A DNA stretch of 64,000 nucleotides from Euglena gracilis. Its lineage: Eukaryota > Euglenida > Euglenophyceae > Euglenales. Under the pieces are notes generated by a model. It was not told the DNA's origin, did not search any database, and worked only from the letters and a program-made list of their open reading frames with translations. Below are positions 38,801 through 49,500 of this stretch, in pieces. The stretch is taken from the NCBI GenBank assembly GCA_039621445.1, contig CP154956.1:85432474-85496473 (forward strand), written 5' to 3'. Within the stretch, counting starts at the first letter, position 1; each line of letters opens with the position of its first letter. The position numbers and the translations under genes were made by a program.

Positions 38801-41594
38801 TCCATGCAGTGTGGGCTGAATGTTCACAACAATGGAAACAAATCATTATTGCTAGAGAACTCAATGGGGACGCCTCCCAGAAATCTGATCATCCCTTCAA
38901 TTTCTCTTGGTTGGGGTAAACACATATATTTTATTGGGGAAAAGGAATGCCATAAGAGGTGCAAATACCTCTTGGTCGGGCATGTGTGTGAAACACCACC
39001 ACAAGGAAAAGAACACTAGAACAGGCACGACAGAAACACTGGAACGCAATGCGCGCACAACGCACACCAGCCATTGCAGCGTCACCAGGTGGCCGAGGTT
39101 CTCAATCTTAGTGATGTTGTTATTGTCCAGCTGCAGTTTTGTGAGGACGCTGAAGCCCACCAGGTTGTCGATCTGGGAGATCTGGCGGAAGGAGAAGACG
39201 AGGCACTCTACCTCGTAGAACTCCAGCTGCTGCTTCGGGACCTGCCAGAATGGACGCGCGACCCTGAATACTGACTTGAATATGACTATTATTGCTGTGT
39301 GTTTTTGTAATTGTTCATTTTTAGAAGATATTTTTTCCATGCATTACCCCCCCCCCTATTTCCAATGACCAGTAACCTCTGTCCGCTGACCGGGGGGGTG
39401 GTCGTTGGACATAGGGTGGTGACCAAAAAGGTGTCCTCTGACCGGGGGGGGGGGTCGTTGGACATGGGGTCAAAAGAAAGTTGGTGGGCACCCGGGTCCC
39501 TACCCACCCAAAAATGCCCAATTTTTTCCTTCCGGCGCTTCGCGCCAAAAATTTTGGGCAATTTTGACAAATTTTTGTCCAAAAAGTGTCAAAAATGGCA
39601 TTTTGGCCAAATTTTTGGCAAAATTTTGGGCAAAATTTTTCGTCCCGGCGCTTCACGCCGGGACCAAAAATTTGGTCAAACCTCCGAAAAGGTGTCCTCT
39701 GACCGGGGGGGAGGTCATTGGACATAGGGGGGTCGTTGGACATAGGGGGGGGGGGGTAATTAATGTCAAAAAACACACGTTGTTTCTGGAAAGCTGTGCC
39801 CCCATTTTTTTCATAAAAAAACCTGCTGGGGACCATTGCTTTTTGGGATACGTCTGATTTTCACGACATACTCTTCATTGATTTCACTTTCTATTCATTT
39901 GTTCGCCCCATCACTCGCTCGCTCGCTCATTCGTTAGTTCATTCATTCAAACTAGGATACACATGTACAATTTTGGGAGGCATCTTTACATTCGTCAAAC
40001 CCAATGGAAAAGGGTGGTAGGTCACAGGAGGAAGGGTCGCCGTTGGGTCGAGGCCAGCCGCAGCCGACCGTGGCCCAGCCAAAATTGTGCTTTGGTTTCG
40101 GCCACCCAACCACAAAAGATCCAGCAACCGAAGCAGAACTGCATCGCACAATAGCGGGAAAAATTCAGCCCCTACAGGGTGCCAGCTACCCCAAAGAGCC
40201 GCCTAACCAGGGTTGATACGCATTGGGGGGACCCTCGCTCGGCGCCTTTGGCGCCTCGTTTGAATCCCCCCATGTTTTTAACTCTAGTTGGACGGCTCTT
40301 TGGGTTCGCTGAGTACCCTAACCCCCCTCCATCCTATAACCCCCCCCCCCCCCCGGGCCCGACCACCAAACCGGGACCTATAACCCCCCCCCCCCGCAAG
40401 GCCAGCCATGAACCGGAGAGCAGGAACAGAGAATCCGCATCTCACTCGAAATGGCACATTTCCAAGGTGAGAAATGCTTCTGCTGAACGCAGGAAGCAGT
40501 CCAAGGATCCTTGCTTTCATTTTTTCTGCTTCCCCCTCATCCAGCACGTGGAAAAGAGTCATTAAATGTGGGCCGCGTGGTCAAGGTTCAACGGTTCTTG
40601 GCTGGACCACCAAACCGGGACCTATACCCCCCCCCCACCTATAACCCCCCGCCCTCGGGCCGACAACCAAACCGGATCCTATAACCCCCCCCCCCCGGGG
40701 GTTATAGGTGGGGGGGGGAGTTTAGAGGCCAATATAACAACGTTGAGCGGGAAGGGTTCAACTGTTTGCATGAGAATCCTAACCCTACTCCTTCAAATAA
40801 CGTCATAAAATCTTTTTTTGTGATCACCCTTTTCAGTTTGGTTGGGGCTGCGGCCTGCCGTGGCCGACCGCTGCCCCAACCAAAAAAAAGTTTGGTTGGG
40901 CCGCAGCCGGGCACGGCCTAACCAAACTAAAATTTTGACAGCCAAATTTTGCCGTGGTTGGGCCGCGGCCCAACCAAAATCCTACTTTGGTTGGTTGGCG
41001 GCCGGCCGCAGCCTGCCGCAGCCGGCCGCGGCACCTACCTCCCACAAACCTACCTCTCGTGACATCCCACCCCAAATAGAAAAGACAGAGTGCAAATACA
41101 CAGCACAAAAATTCAGATGTGTAATCTGAATTCCAAAGCTGCGACCTGAAAACAATAAATGATATTCAATCAGTTCTGGCGCCGTCATAATGCAAACAAG
41201 CAAAGATAAAAAGATATGAAAAAAGGCCTGGTGGGCCCTCCACCCACCATGGCCACCACTCAAAGAAAATTCCTTCAGCGCCGAAGGCGTTAAAGGAACA
41301 TTTTGACCTAAAAACCGGCGCCCTGGAAATACGGGAAGGGGAGGTGGGGGGGGGGTCGGACCCCCCCAACCACCAGGATGGGGGGGGGTCGACCTCCCCA
41401 CCACCCACAGGGTTTCGGGTATTTTCGCAAAGCTCTGAGGTGGGACAGCCAAGCACCTTCGCGTCCCTCTCCCGCGCCTTCTTCTCCTCGTCGGTCACGC
41501 TGGGGGCGATGTAGATGCACTCCTTGATGAGCCGCTCGTTGATGACGTTGTACTTCGCCGTGTCCAGCCGGGGGCCGCTGTCCTTGGCCAGCAT
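29192..41594 (-). CDS. DRC3: DRC3 (LRRC48), nexin-dynein regulatory complex subunit, complete 17-exon gene
   Basis: Leucine-rich-repeat plus coiled-coil subunit of the axonemal nexin-dynein regulatory complex, which controls dynein in motile flagella. Exons: 41457-41594, 39068-39241, 38123-38190, 37181-37221, 36746-36798, 36328-36386, 36138-36207, 35588-35716, 34801-34878, 34063-34133, 33194-33375, 32471-32539, 31852-31949, 31011-31127, 30365-30454, 29882-29958, 29192-29282. They sum to 1605 bp (534 aa plus stop) with consistent phases; human DRC3 is about 523 aa. Seen: N-terminal [20 protein letters not shown]; LRRs at exact 22-residue spacing ([44 protein letters not shown]); the cap [20 protein letters not shown] then [10 protein letters not shown]; then long acidic coiled coil ([34 protein letters not shown]) and a YYSSYAP tail. 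Introns 3, 5 and 16 are nonconventional, 4, 7 and 12 unusual, the rest GT-AG. The start ATG may follow a 5'UTR intron. Identity is certain by family pattern; exon 4/5 and 12/13 borders are ambiguous by a few bases. Confidence 0.93.
29283..29881 (-). other. Nonconventional intron 16 of DRC3, 599 bp
   Basis: Starts GGG then CAGGCC and ends CCCTG then CGTCG. The 3/5 cut joins KKALDE to [11 protein letters not shown] in frame; the only GT nearby lies beyond an in-frame stop. Confidence 0.82.
30838..30945. repeat. (CA)n then (CT)n in DRC3 intron 14
   Basis: CA tract with GCATGCACGC interruptions, then about 23 CT units. Confidence 0.95.
31950..32470 (-). other. Atypical intron 12 of DRC3 flanked by a 10-bp direct repeat
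   Basis: CTGGACCGGC occurs at both exon borders. GGCGTTGATG at the 5' end is complementary to the 3' CCTCAACGCC (9/10). Joining through the repeat gives [14 protein letters not shown] with perfect heptad spacing; GT-AG breaks the frame. Confidence 0.65.
32943..33181. mobile_element. Decayed CAGGGGTTTTTT-family element, TSD 6/8
   Basis: The right end is intact (AAAAAAACCCCTG). The left end CAGAGCTAAGACC has lost its T run. Flanks CTCCTGAC and CTCCCGGC differ by two transitions. In DRC3 intron 11, ending 12 bp from exon 11. Confidence 0.7.
34225..34583. mobile_element. TIR element (CATACAATTGCTTA family), 359 bp
   Basis: Left CATACAATTGCTTACC, inverse of right CAGACAATTGCTTAAG (13 of the first 14 identical). 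Internal signature AAACCAGTCAGTCAC repeated. The flanks are only G runs, so the TSD is uninformative. DRC3 intron 9. Confidence 0.75.
34988..35516. mobile_element. CAGGGGTTTTTT-family element interrupted by a second element
   Basis: Left CAGGTTTTTTTTTTTTAAG, right CTAAAAAAACCCCTG. The flanks AGCCGCGC and ATCTGCGT agree at only 5/8, so the element is older. It makes up most of DRC3 intron 8 and is split by the insertion at 35024-35312. Confidence 0.75.
35024..35312. mobile_element. Nested TIR element (CTTGTGCTTA family), 289 bp
   Basis: TIRs CCATGCTTGTGCTTACC and inverse CAGGCTTGTGCTTAGTC. Flanked by GTCCCCCC on both sides (8/8, but low complexity). Contains inverted GGTGCCTGCCC copies. Confidence 0.7.
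35717..36137 (-). other. Near-rule nonconventional intron 7 of DRC3
   Basis: Starts ACC then CAGGG and ends CCCTG then GCGGGC. The family-required join NLKYL-DYRLV uses 3 and 6 nt, one more than the rule. No GT-AG. Confidence 0.6.
35781..35832. repeat. (GT)26 in DRC3 intron 7
   Basis: Uninterrupted TG dinucleotides close to exon 8, within a near-rule nonconventional intron. Confidence 0.95.
36387..36745 (-). other. Nonconventional intron 5 of DRC3, 359 bp
   Basis: Ends CGGTCACCCCGTG and the inverse of CGGTCACCCTGTG (12/13 complementary). The 3/5 cut joins NNLNEL to [10 protein letters not shown] in frame. No in-frame GT-AG option. Confidence 0.88.
36799..37180 (-). other. Atypical intron 4 of DRC3 with direct-repeat border
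   Basis: No GT-AG. The border is ambiguous within a GGCCA direct repeat. GGTTGAATGCAA near the 5' end pairs with TTGCATTTAACC near the 3' end (11/12). LRR spacing fixes the join LEGM-ATLINL, but offsets are 1 and 14 nt, not 3 and 5. Confidence 0.6.
37222..38122 (-). other. Nonconventional intron 3 of DRC3, 901 bp
   Basis: Left repeat CTGACACT, then CAGGCAAGGAGAGCC; right end GGCATCTTTGCCTG-like (inverse CAGGCAAAGATGGCT, 12/15), then CTGACGCT. TSD 7/8. The 3/5 cut gives DLTLYSNSI with exact 22-residue LRR spacing; the GC-AG alternative loses residues. Confidence 0.92.
37354..37879. repeat. Poly-C hairpin repeat, word GGGCAATTGACGCC, with GAATTCAAA direct repeats
   Basis: Two halves built of CCCGGGCAATTG and GGTGACAATTTCCC modules face each other around about 190 bp of unique DNA. 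GAATTCAAA occurs at both outer limits (37354-37362, 37871-37879). Lies inside nonconventional intron 3 of DRC3. Confidence 0.7.
39338..39765. repeat. Poly-C TIR repeat, word TCCAACGACC
   Basis: Left CATGCATTACCCCC, inverse of right CATTAATTACCCCC. Four GGTCGTTGGACAT modules and two CGGCGCTTCGCGCC-type stems. No TSD seen. Confidence 0.65.
40313..40735. repeat. Poly-C hairpin repeat, word CCTATAACC
   Basis: CTATAACCCCCCCC modules recur at least five times and face GGGGGTTATAGG on the right. Confidence 0.65.
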
Positions 41595-41699
41595 CGCGCC
41601 GCCCCCGCCGCGGTTGAGGGAGGCTGTGAGAGTGTGAGAGGCGTCGCCGGGGTGTCCGGCTTGGGGGGAGGGGGGTTATGGCCTGACCATTACTGACCC

Positions 41700-41958
41700 C
41701 AAGGCTGTACAGGAAGGCCTAGTGGGGGGGTTGGCACCCCCACTCGGCAGGAGGGGGGGTGGCGGACAATGGTGGGACCCCCCACCCACCATTGCAAGCC
41801 CAAGGAAAAACTCCTTCGGCGCCGAAAGAAAATTTTGCCCTCAAAATCGGCACCCCGGAAACACAGGAAGAGGTGGGGGGGGGGTCGGGATGGGGATGGG
41901 GGGGTGGTCGCCCCCCCCCCCCCCACCTGTGGGTTTCAGGGATTCTCGTACAGCCCTG
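41700..41958. mobile_element. TIR element (CARGGCTGTAC family), 259 bp, TSD 7/8
   Basis: Left CAAGGCTGTACAGGAAGGCC, inverse of right CAGGGCTGTACGAGAATCCC. Flanked by ACTGACCC and ACCGACCC. Contains a GGCGCCG stem. Immediately upstream of DRC3 exon 1, so it may touch the promoter or 5'UTR. Confidence 0.85.
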
Positions 41959-41965
41959 ACCGACC

Positions 41966-42093
41966 CCCGACCAACGGGACGGGGGGGGGCCAAATTCGAC
42001 TTTTTAAAAACCAGTCAGTCGCTTTTTTTGTAAACCAGTCACCCACTTCCTACTCACTGGGGGGGGGGGTCACACAGCTTAAGCAATGGTATG
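41966..42093. mobile_element. Truncated CATACAATTGCTTA-family element
   Basis: Right end only: inverse CATACCATTGCTTAAG, with the AAACCAGTCAGTC interior. The left end abuts the element at 41700-41958. Confidence 0.55.
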
Positions 42094-42119
42094 GCCATGG
42101 CCCAAGGTCTGTGAGACCC

Positions 42120-43280
42120 CCCCAAACAGTGGCATATTAACACCGACAAAGCTTGCCGTGGGGACACCTGAGGCTTTATCCCAGCCTGGTCCTGGCAGCT
42201 TCTGAGCAAAGGCAGGGGATATGAACCCCCTTTCAATGCAAAAAGGATTCGCCCAGGAGCTACTTCAAAGACGCCCCCTCCACAGGGAACTGGGGGCTCT
42301 CACCTGATAGGTGGGCAAACACAAACACCGGGACTATTTTGTGGAGTATATAGGCATGATCAAAGGGAGTTGAACTGGCATTACTTTTGGGTGGAGACTG
42401 ACAAGATTTTGGAGTGAAGATTTGTCAGGATTCTCATAGATTTCAACGTAAGACTATTCTGAAAAAGACATATCAAGAGATTTGGGAAATTCATCACTAA
42501 CAGAGTTAGTGAAGCAACCTCTTCAACTATGTCGGGGGGGGGAGTAGGCTCCTCTCTATTATTTGTCGGCCATTGGCTTTATTGGCTGAGATTGGCATAA
42601 TGCTGCGAGGGAAATGGAACAGAACTTGCACGCCTGGCACACCGGGACACACAGTGGGTGGGAGTGGCTCGCAGTGCTCTTGGGAAGTCCGGGTCGCAAT
42701 GCAAACCACAGACCAAACCCCCGGCTAGGGGTGGCACACTCTCCGGTGTGGCGGAAGGTCGGGGGAGGCCAGGAGGGAGACCGGCTACAGCGGTGGAACA
42801 GTCAGGATGCCATTTGATGGGGAAAGGGCGGAGGACGGGGAGGAGGAAGGGGGAGGGACCAACAGTGGTGGTGGGTGGACAGGGGCGTCGCTTCACAACC
42901 TCCCACCCCGGCGGTAGCAAAGGCAAAGGCGGAGGGATTTGGTTTGGAATGAAAACAAAACGCTGGAGGCTGTAATTGCTGGACTGGGGTGGAAGCAAAA
43001 TCTGTTGTACAATAAAAATACAACAGATGCTCACAAAAAAAGATAAAAGGTTGACCTTGACCAACGGTGACCCACGCTGAGCTGGGTAGCCCATTTTTTT
43101 GACCCGGTTTTCTCTTCTCCTTTCATTTTTTTGACGAGATTTGCCTTTGGTAAAGCACAATTCAAGGCAAACATCCACCTAAAGCGAACGCCTGGACAGG
43201 AATGAAACTGTTGATGGGGAGGGGAAGGGCGGATCCTGGATTGAGATCCGGAGTGCCCTTGGCTTCGGCGGCCCTCACTT
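42120..43280. other. EEP-DRC3 intergenic region
   Basis: About 1.2 kb of unique DNA between the end of the EEP gene and the elements upstream of DRC3. The DRC3 promoter should lie here or in 41.6-42.1 kb; no motif could be assigned. Confidence 0.5.
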
Positions 43281-43286
43281 GGGCAG

Positions 43287-46200
43287 TCAGCGGGGGAATT
43301 GGAAGAGGGCAGCGAGGGGGGCGTGGTCCGAGATGCGGTCCTGGTAGCCCGGTGGCCACTGCCCGGCGTTGAAGCCGTCCGGCAAGGCCGCTGCCACGAC
43401 GCTGGGACCGGGCACGCCCACTGCAGCGACAGCGGGTGGGACTTCCAGGCAGAGACTTGCTTTGGGAACGCCTGTCCCCCCCCCCCCCCGGGTGGTACTC
43501 AGAGACCGACTTCCTGGACGCAGTACTCACCGGGCCCAGCTCGACGCCAACCCCGCCCCAGCCCGCACCCCCTCCCCCTGGGTCACACCTTAAACACCTC
43601 TCTCCTTCGAGGTGCCGTGACGTTGGAGGGAGTGCTTCTGTTCAGGAGAAGGAGCAAAAATCCAGAGCACCATGAACAAAAGGAAAGACCTGAATGATTG
43701 GCGGGTAATTGAAAACCCAGGGGGGGGGACTGGGCATCGGTCACTTTGAAAATGAATGTTTGCAGGGTTAAATGCCATCAATAATCCACCTTCCCGATCC
43801 AAGCTTGTACAATGCTTATTGGAGTGAGTGAGAGTTCTATGGCCGGCCCGTCCAATATCCTTTGGATTAGGTCCTGTCCGCATGGGGCAGCGCAGGGGCC
43901 GGTATCGCTGCCGACCTAATGGTGGGTCACCCAGAAAGGCTTGACATTTGCCCTTACTAGAAGGTTTGTCCACATTGGGTAATCCTCAAGAACGCTATAC
44001 CAAGATTGTAAGATGGTTCAGCAAGGCAGGCATTGGCTACCGCAATCTCACCCAACCGAGCCCTGTGCAGGTGGTGGCCGTTGCGGCCGCCAGGTACTCT
44101 GGCACCTTCCAGCCACAGATTCACTTGGAGACCCCCCCTGGAAGGCAATTTTCCCAATTAACCCATCCGCACCGGTGCCAGTCTGGCCTGGCTGCTGGCT
44201 GGGCTGGAAGAATTCTATCACTGAATTTTGGCTTTTTTTGAGGGGGGTTGATTCTGGATGGGTGGGCGGGTGGGAGGTGGGTGGGTCGACTCCCAACCCC
44301 TTGGAGGTTGTGTCGACTCCCAACCCCCCTGGAGGTTGTGTGTCCCAATCCACCCACACTCAAAAATCCCCAGCCCCGGGGTGGGGGGTCACTTAGCCAC
44401 TCTGGCTAAGTGACTCTGCGCCTCCAGTCCATGCTGCGCAGCGCCTCGACTGCCTCTGGGATGTTGAATGTGAGAGCGAAGTCCACCGCCGTGAGGCGGC
44501 CGTCCCCGTCCCGGTCGCACGCCTGGGCCAGCTCCTTTATCTCGTGGGCGAGCAGGCCGGCGGAGTGGCGGCACGGCCGCCCCGCTGTGACACACGATGA
44601 ACCACAGAACGCCCCGATGCGAGGACCATTTTTTCTTAAAGACCGGGGGACACCCACCCCTGGGGGGGGCCCAGGGTTCGATATAAGGAGAGGAGGGGGG
44701 GGGTGGTGGTGGGTGGTGGGGGGTGGTCAGGACCCCCCCTGCGGGCCAGGAGGGGGGGGGGGGCGGGGGTCGACACCCCCCCCACCTAAACAGTGGCGCG
44801 GTCAGGGTGACCGAAAAATTTTGACCCCCCAAAACGACCAAAAGTGCCATTTTGGGCACTTTTTGGGCAAAAATTGGCCAAAAATGCAAAAAATTTTCGG
44901 CGCAAAGCGCCGGAGGAAAAAATTGACCCTTTTTTGGGGGGGGGGTCCCGGGTACACCCCGAGGGTCGGTCCGGACCCCCCTTGCAGGTGGGGGGGGGTG
45001 GTCCGGACCCCCCCTGCGGGCCAGGAGGGGGGGGGGACACCCCCCCACGTAAACCGTGTACGCCCTCCTTATATCGAACCCTGGGGGGCCCCCCCAGGGG
45101 TGGGCCAGGGGACCCACCACCCACTTTCCGCCGAAAATGGCCCAACATCGCGAAAAAAATGTGAAAATAGCACCTTTTCAAAAAATTTTGGCGCCTTCGG
45201 CACCGAAAAGTATATCCCCCCCCCCGGGGGAGGCTGGACCCACCCACCCTACCCTCCCGGGGGGTCTACAACTAAAAAAACACCTGGTGGGGATGGGCGG
45301 GTCCATCATGCAGTTGCATCTTCAAGCCACACCCCGTCCCCTGCTGCCCCGAAGGTCTCATCGTCCCCAGCGCAGCGTCCTCGATTAAAGACAAAAAATG
45401 ACAAATTGTCTGCAGGCGCCTCTGCCGATGCATTTATGATCCAAGCGAGGTTCCAAATCCCTCCCAAAAGAATCGCCGACGACTCAAACCACCCGGCACA
45501 GATGTCAAAGCGCTGATTTAAGCTGTTTGTTGACAAATAAAATCGGACTCCCCCAACCGAGTTAACCCCCACAAAAAATAAGGTCCTCCCCCCAAAAATA
45601 TGATCCCCCCAAATATAAGGCCGCCCGCCGTGGGCCAATCGAGAATCCCAAAAATAAGCCCCCCCCCCCCCTGACAGCGAAAAAGTTCGGCAGAGACGGT
45701 GAAAACGTTCCCTGGAAAAATACCAAAACTCCCAATTTCAGGCGCACAAAATGATGAAATTTCAAAAAGTTGGGATTTTAAATACCCAAAAAACATCGTA
45801 AATTTCTCAGTAAAAGACATGGCGCAAAGCAAAAAGAAAAAAATTAATTTTTCTTGGGAACCCAAAACAAAAAACAGATGATTTTTTTTCGGCCCGGGTC
45901 GGTCAAAAAAAATCCAAAGTACCCCCCCCCCAAATCAGGCAATTTCCAGCACCGGACCCAAATATAATTCCCAGGTTTTATTTTGGGGGGGTCATTTGCT
46001 TCTTTTGTGGTGATGGTTGATTATTACGTATCCACCCACTGCATTTTGAAAGCAAAGAACAAATTTTCCTGTAATGATATTTGTTTGGTGTCTTGTTCAC
46101 CTCAGGACAAGGGTGACCCATTCGAATCCTGTGAGAGAGGGATGCACATAAAGGAAAAAAAAGGACACTCTGGAACCCCCTCCCAGGGGTGACAGCCAAA

Positions 46201-46467
46201 GGAAGGTTCGGTCCCGTCCCCCCCCCCTGGAAGCCCCAAAGAAGACCCGGGCAGCCCTGGGCCGGGCCCCGTCAGGCCGAGCCGCACGATGCCCTCCGCG
46301 AAGTCGGTGTACGACGCCCAGCCCCGCCCCAGCCGGTCGAAGAACGGCAGCACGGCGGCCTGGTCCCGGAGCCCCTCCCTGGCAGAGTTGGGCGAGCGGG
46401 CCAAGAAAACACTGGAGAGGTGTTCCCCATAACAAGGGTGCCCACACAGGGTGGTTGAAGGCTGTTT

Positions 46468-46544
<77 letters not shown>

Positions 46545-49500
46545 ACACGCGCGCACCCACCCACCCATCCACCCACCCGCACGCACACACGCGCGCGCAC
46601 ACACGCAAACGTACAAATGCACACACACCACACACAATAAACACAGTGGGAAAAAAATTGAAAGCAGGGTCCTGGTTGCCCAGCCCTGTTCCTGGCTGAT
46701 GAGCTGGGTGGTGACGGAGGCAAATGCCGACAGGCGCCAGTCTGCAGAAAGGCTGCCCAGCTGGGAGGACGGGTTGAGGAGCCAGATGCAGTCCACCCCG
46801 ACCGTCTTTCCCTTGTGGGTTGGCACGGGGGCCCGTCGCGCCGCAGACAAATCTCCTGAGTCATTGGGATCGTCCGAAATAGCCCCAGGACCATCACAGC
46901 CTTTTTGGCAAGACCCTGATAGGCTCTCAGACACATCCATTTCCCGGGCTAGGTTAGGTCTGCCTGGTTACACGTTGCCTGTGTGGACGGACACACACAA
47001 CGCGTAACCTGTGTGTTAACTAACTAGTGGTAACTAACGAATGTTAACTAACTGTGCTAACGTGCAAGTGTGGTCTGTGGACGGACAAGGTATGAGCATA
47101 CCTCAGGTTTAAACTCCAAAATCAGTTGCCCATTGCAAAAAATTCGACTGTGAGTACCTCCCCCCCCCCCTTGTCCAACGACCACTAAATATGGAAATTT
47201 GTGAAAATTGCAAACGCGAACGTCTGGAAAAAAAGATCACCTGGAAAAAGATCGCTAGTGACCGGGGGGGGGTGGTCGTTGGACAAGGCCGGTCGTTGGA
47301 CAAGGGGGGGTATAGCTGATGAGGACCAGTGGAAGGGGGACTCGCAGCGCTTGCATATGCACCAGCACAAGAACACGCATGTGAACTGCACGGGACAGAG
47401 GCAGACCCCGGACAGGTGAGTCACCCACCGGGTGCCCCGCTGGGAGGGGCCGTGCAGCTCATCGTAGACCGACACAAACCCCTGCGACTGCATGAACCGA
47501 GCGCCAGCAGGGGACTCCTCCCTGCGCGGCCAGGACTGCCACCATCCGGGGATGAAGCCGTTGGGGTCAGGGGTTTTTTTAAGACCGGGGGGGAGTCCCC
47601 CCCCCCCACCCACCCACCCCCTGCGGGGCCCCCCGAGGGGGGGGGGGGTCCCGGGGGACCCACAAAAAATGGCCGAAAAATCGCGAAAAGTGCTAAAAAT
47701 AGCATTTTTTCGGTGCCTGTGGCGCCGAAAAGTATATCCCCCCCCTCTGGGGGGACCCCCCCGGGGGGGGGGGGGGCTCGGCCGGACCCACCCACCCTAC
47801 CCCCCCCTCCCCCCCCCGGGGGGTCCACGACTAAAAAAAACCCTGCTTGGGGTGTGAAACACAATATGGCGAGAGGAAGGTGCGAAAACACCGAATAACA
47901 AAACACCGCAGATTTTCTTCCAAAAATGATCTCTGATTTTTTAAAAAATGGAAACCCATAGACAGCAAAAGTGCCACTTAAGGGTTTCACCAAAGACACC
48001 CGGACCGGACCGTCCGTGGTCCGGGACCTGGTGGTGCTTGAAACCACCAACCTGGAGCGCCATGCGCACACCGCACGGCAAGATCCCATGCACCTGCGCA
48101 AGTAGGGCCACCCCCCACCCCTCGCCGGGCGCAGTTGCACTCCCCTTCTCGCTGTTGCCCCTTCGGCGCAGTTGCGCCGGTTTTGACCACCCAATTGCGC
48201 GCATTTGCGCACGCTTTGAGGGCAAGGACGGGTGCACCTCATGTACCAGCGTTTTCCATTAACGTTCAGCATCGGGGCCCGGAGCTGCGGGCCAACCTGC
48301 ACACCCTTCCCACGAAGCACCACGACCGTCGCCTCACCCAGGCCATGCTCACAGGGCCGGAGGCCGCACACCCTCTTTGTGGCAATAGCCCCAGTTCGTG
48401 CACACAGATGCGCGCTTGTTTTATTGAAATGTGCGCATGTGCACGTGGATGGGCTGGAGGTGCATACTCAGCTTACCCCAGGTCAAACCACCGGTTGGGC
48501 GTGTCCTCATCTGTCTTACCAACTGTGGCGGATGCGCCCGTCAGGTGCCAGGGCCTGTGCCATGGCAGGGATCACGCATAACCTCCCACCAGCACGTGCA
48601 CACGGCGTCATCCAACGCTGCAACACAACTCCAGGTCCACTACCGCACGCATATCCGGAATGGCCCTCCCTGATCATTCGCACACCCTCCGCCGCGCGGC
48701 ACCCAAAGCTCCCAAACGCTCCAACCCAACGGCACCTTGCACAGCACACCCCACGTCTTGCACAGCTGCGGCGGCACCGAAACTGGCTGTTTTCGGACGT
48801 GAAAGCTCATACTCAGACAATCCACAATCCGGCGGGCGACCTCGGCCACTGGAGATCCCTCTTCTGCCACTGACATTGGCCCTCTGCCACCGGGGTTTCA
48901 AAGCCGAGACACAAATGATTTTCTCGTTTTGCTTTACTTTTACTTTTACTTTACTGGCCGAGGTTCCAAACCCGATTCATGACGACTTCTTTTGCGTGTC
49001 AAACCATGCCAACCAGACGACTTCTCGAGGTTTACACCCCGAGACACCACAGCCATATGCTTGCAACACGTCCGAGGGTCACCGCCAGCTTTGACACATT
49101 GAGTAATGGAAAAGATGGGTAAGAACTGGGGGGGGGGGTGCGTATTCTTCCAAAATATGGGTAACAACCAGGGGGGTGCTTGGACAAGGACGTTGCTCAG
49201 TCAAGGGAGGGATATTTCCCGAAAGTTGCAATCCTCCATTTTCCCCCTACACAACTGGGGTGACGCACCTTGTTATCTTAACGGTTTGTCTGACTTTCCT
49301 CCCCCCCCCTTTACTCTGTAACGGTTTTCCCCCCCCCCCTTCAGGAGGGGGGTCAAGAATCCCTTTCCCCCCCTTCCACTGCAAAGACTCTGCCTTGCGA
49401 TGGTTGCTGGCAGGCTCAGTTTTATGTGTCGGCCCAACCCAAGCAAACCATTTTCAGGACCTTTCCATTTCCCTTAAAAATGGCCATTTTCTGGACCCCA

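Noticed and set aside
46378-46691. TSD reading GCCAGGAA/GCCAGGGA for this EEP intron
   Set aside because: It matches 7/8 but shifts the frame; the in-frame join uses the repeat one base later.
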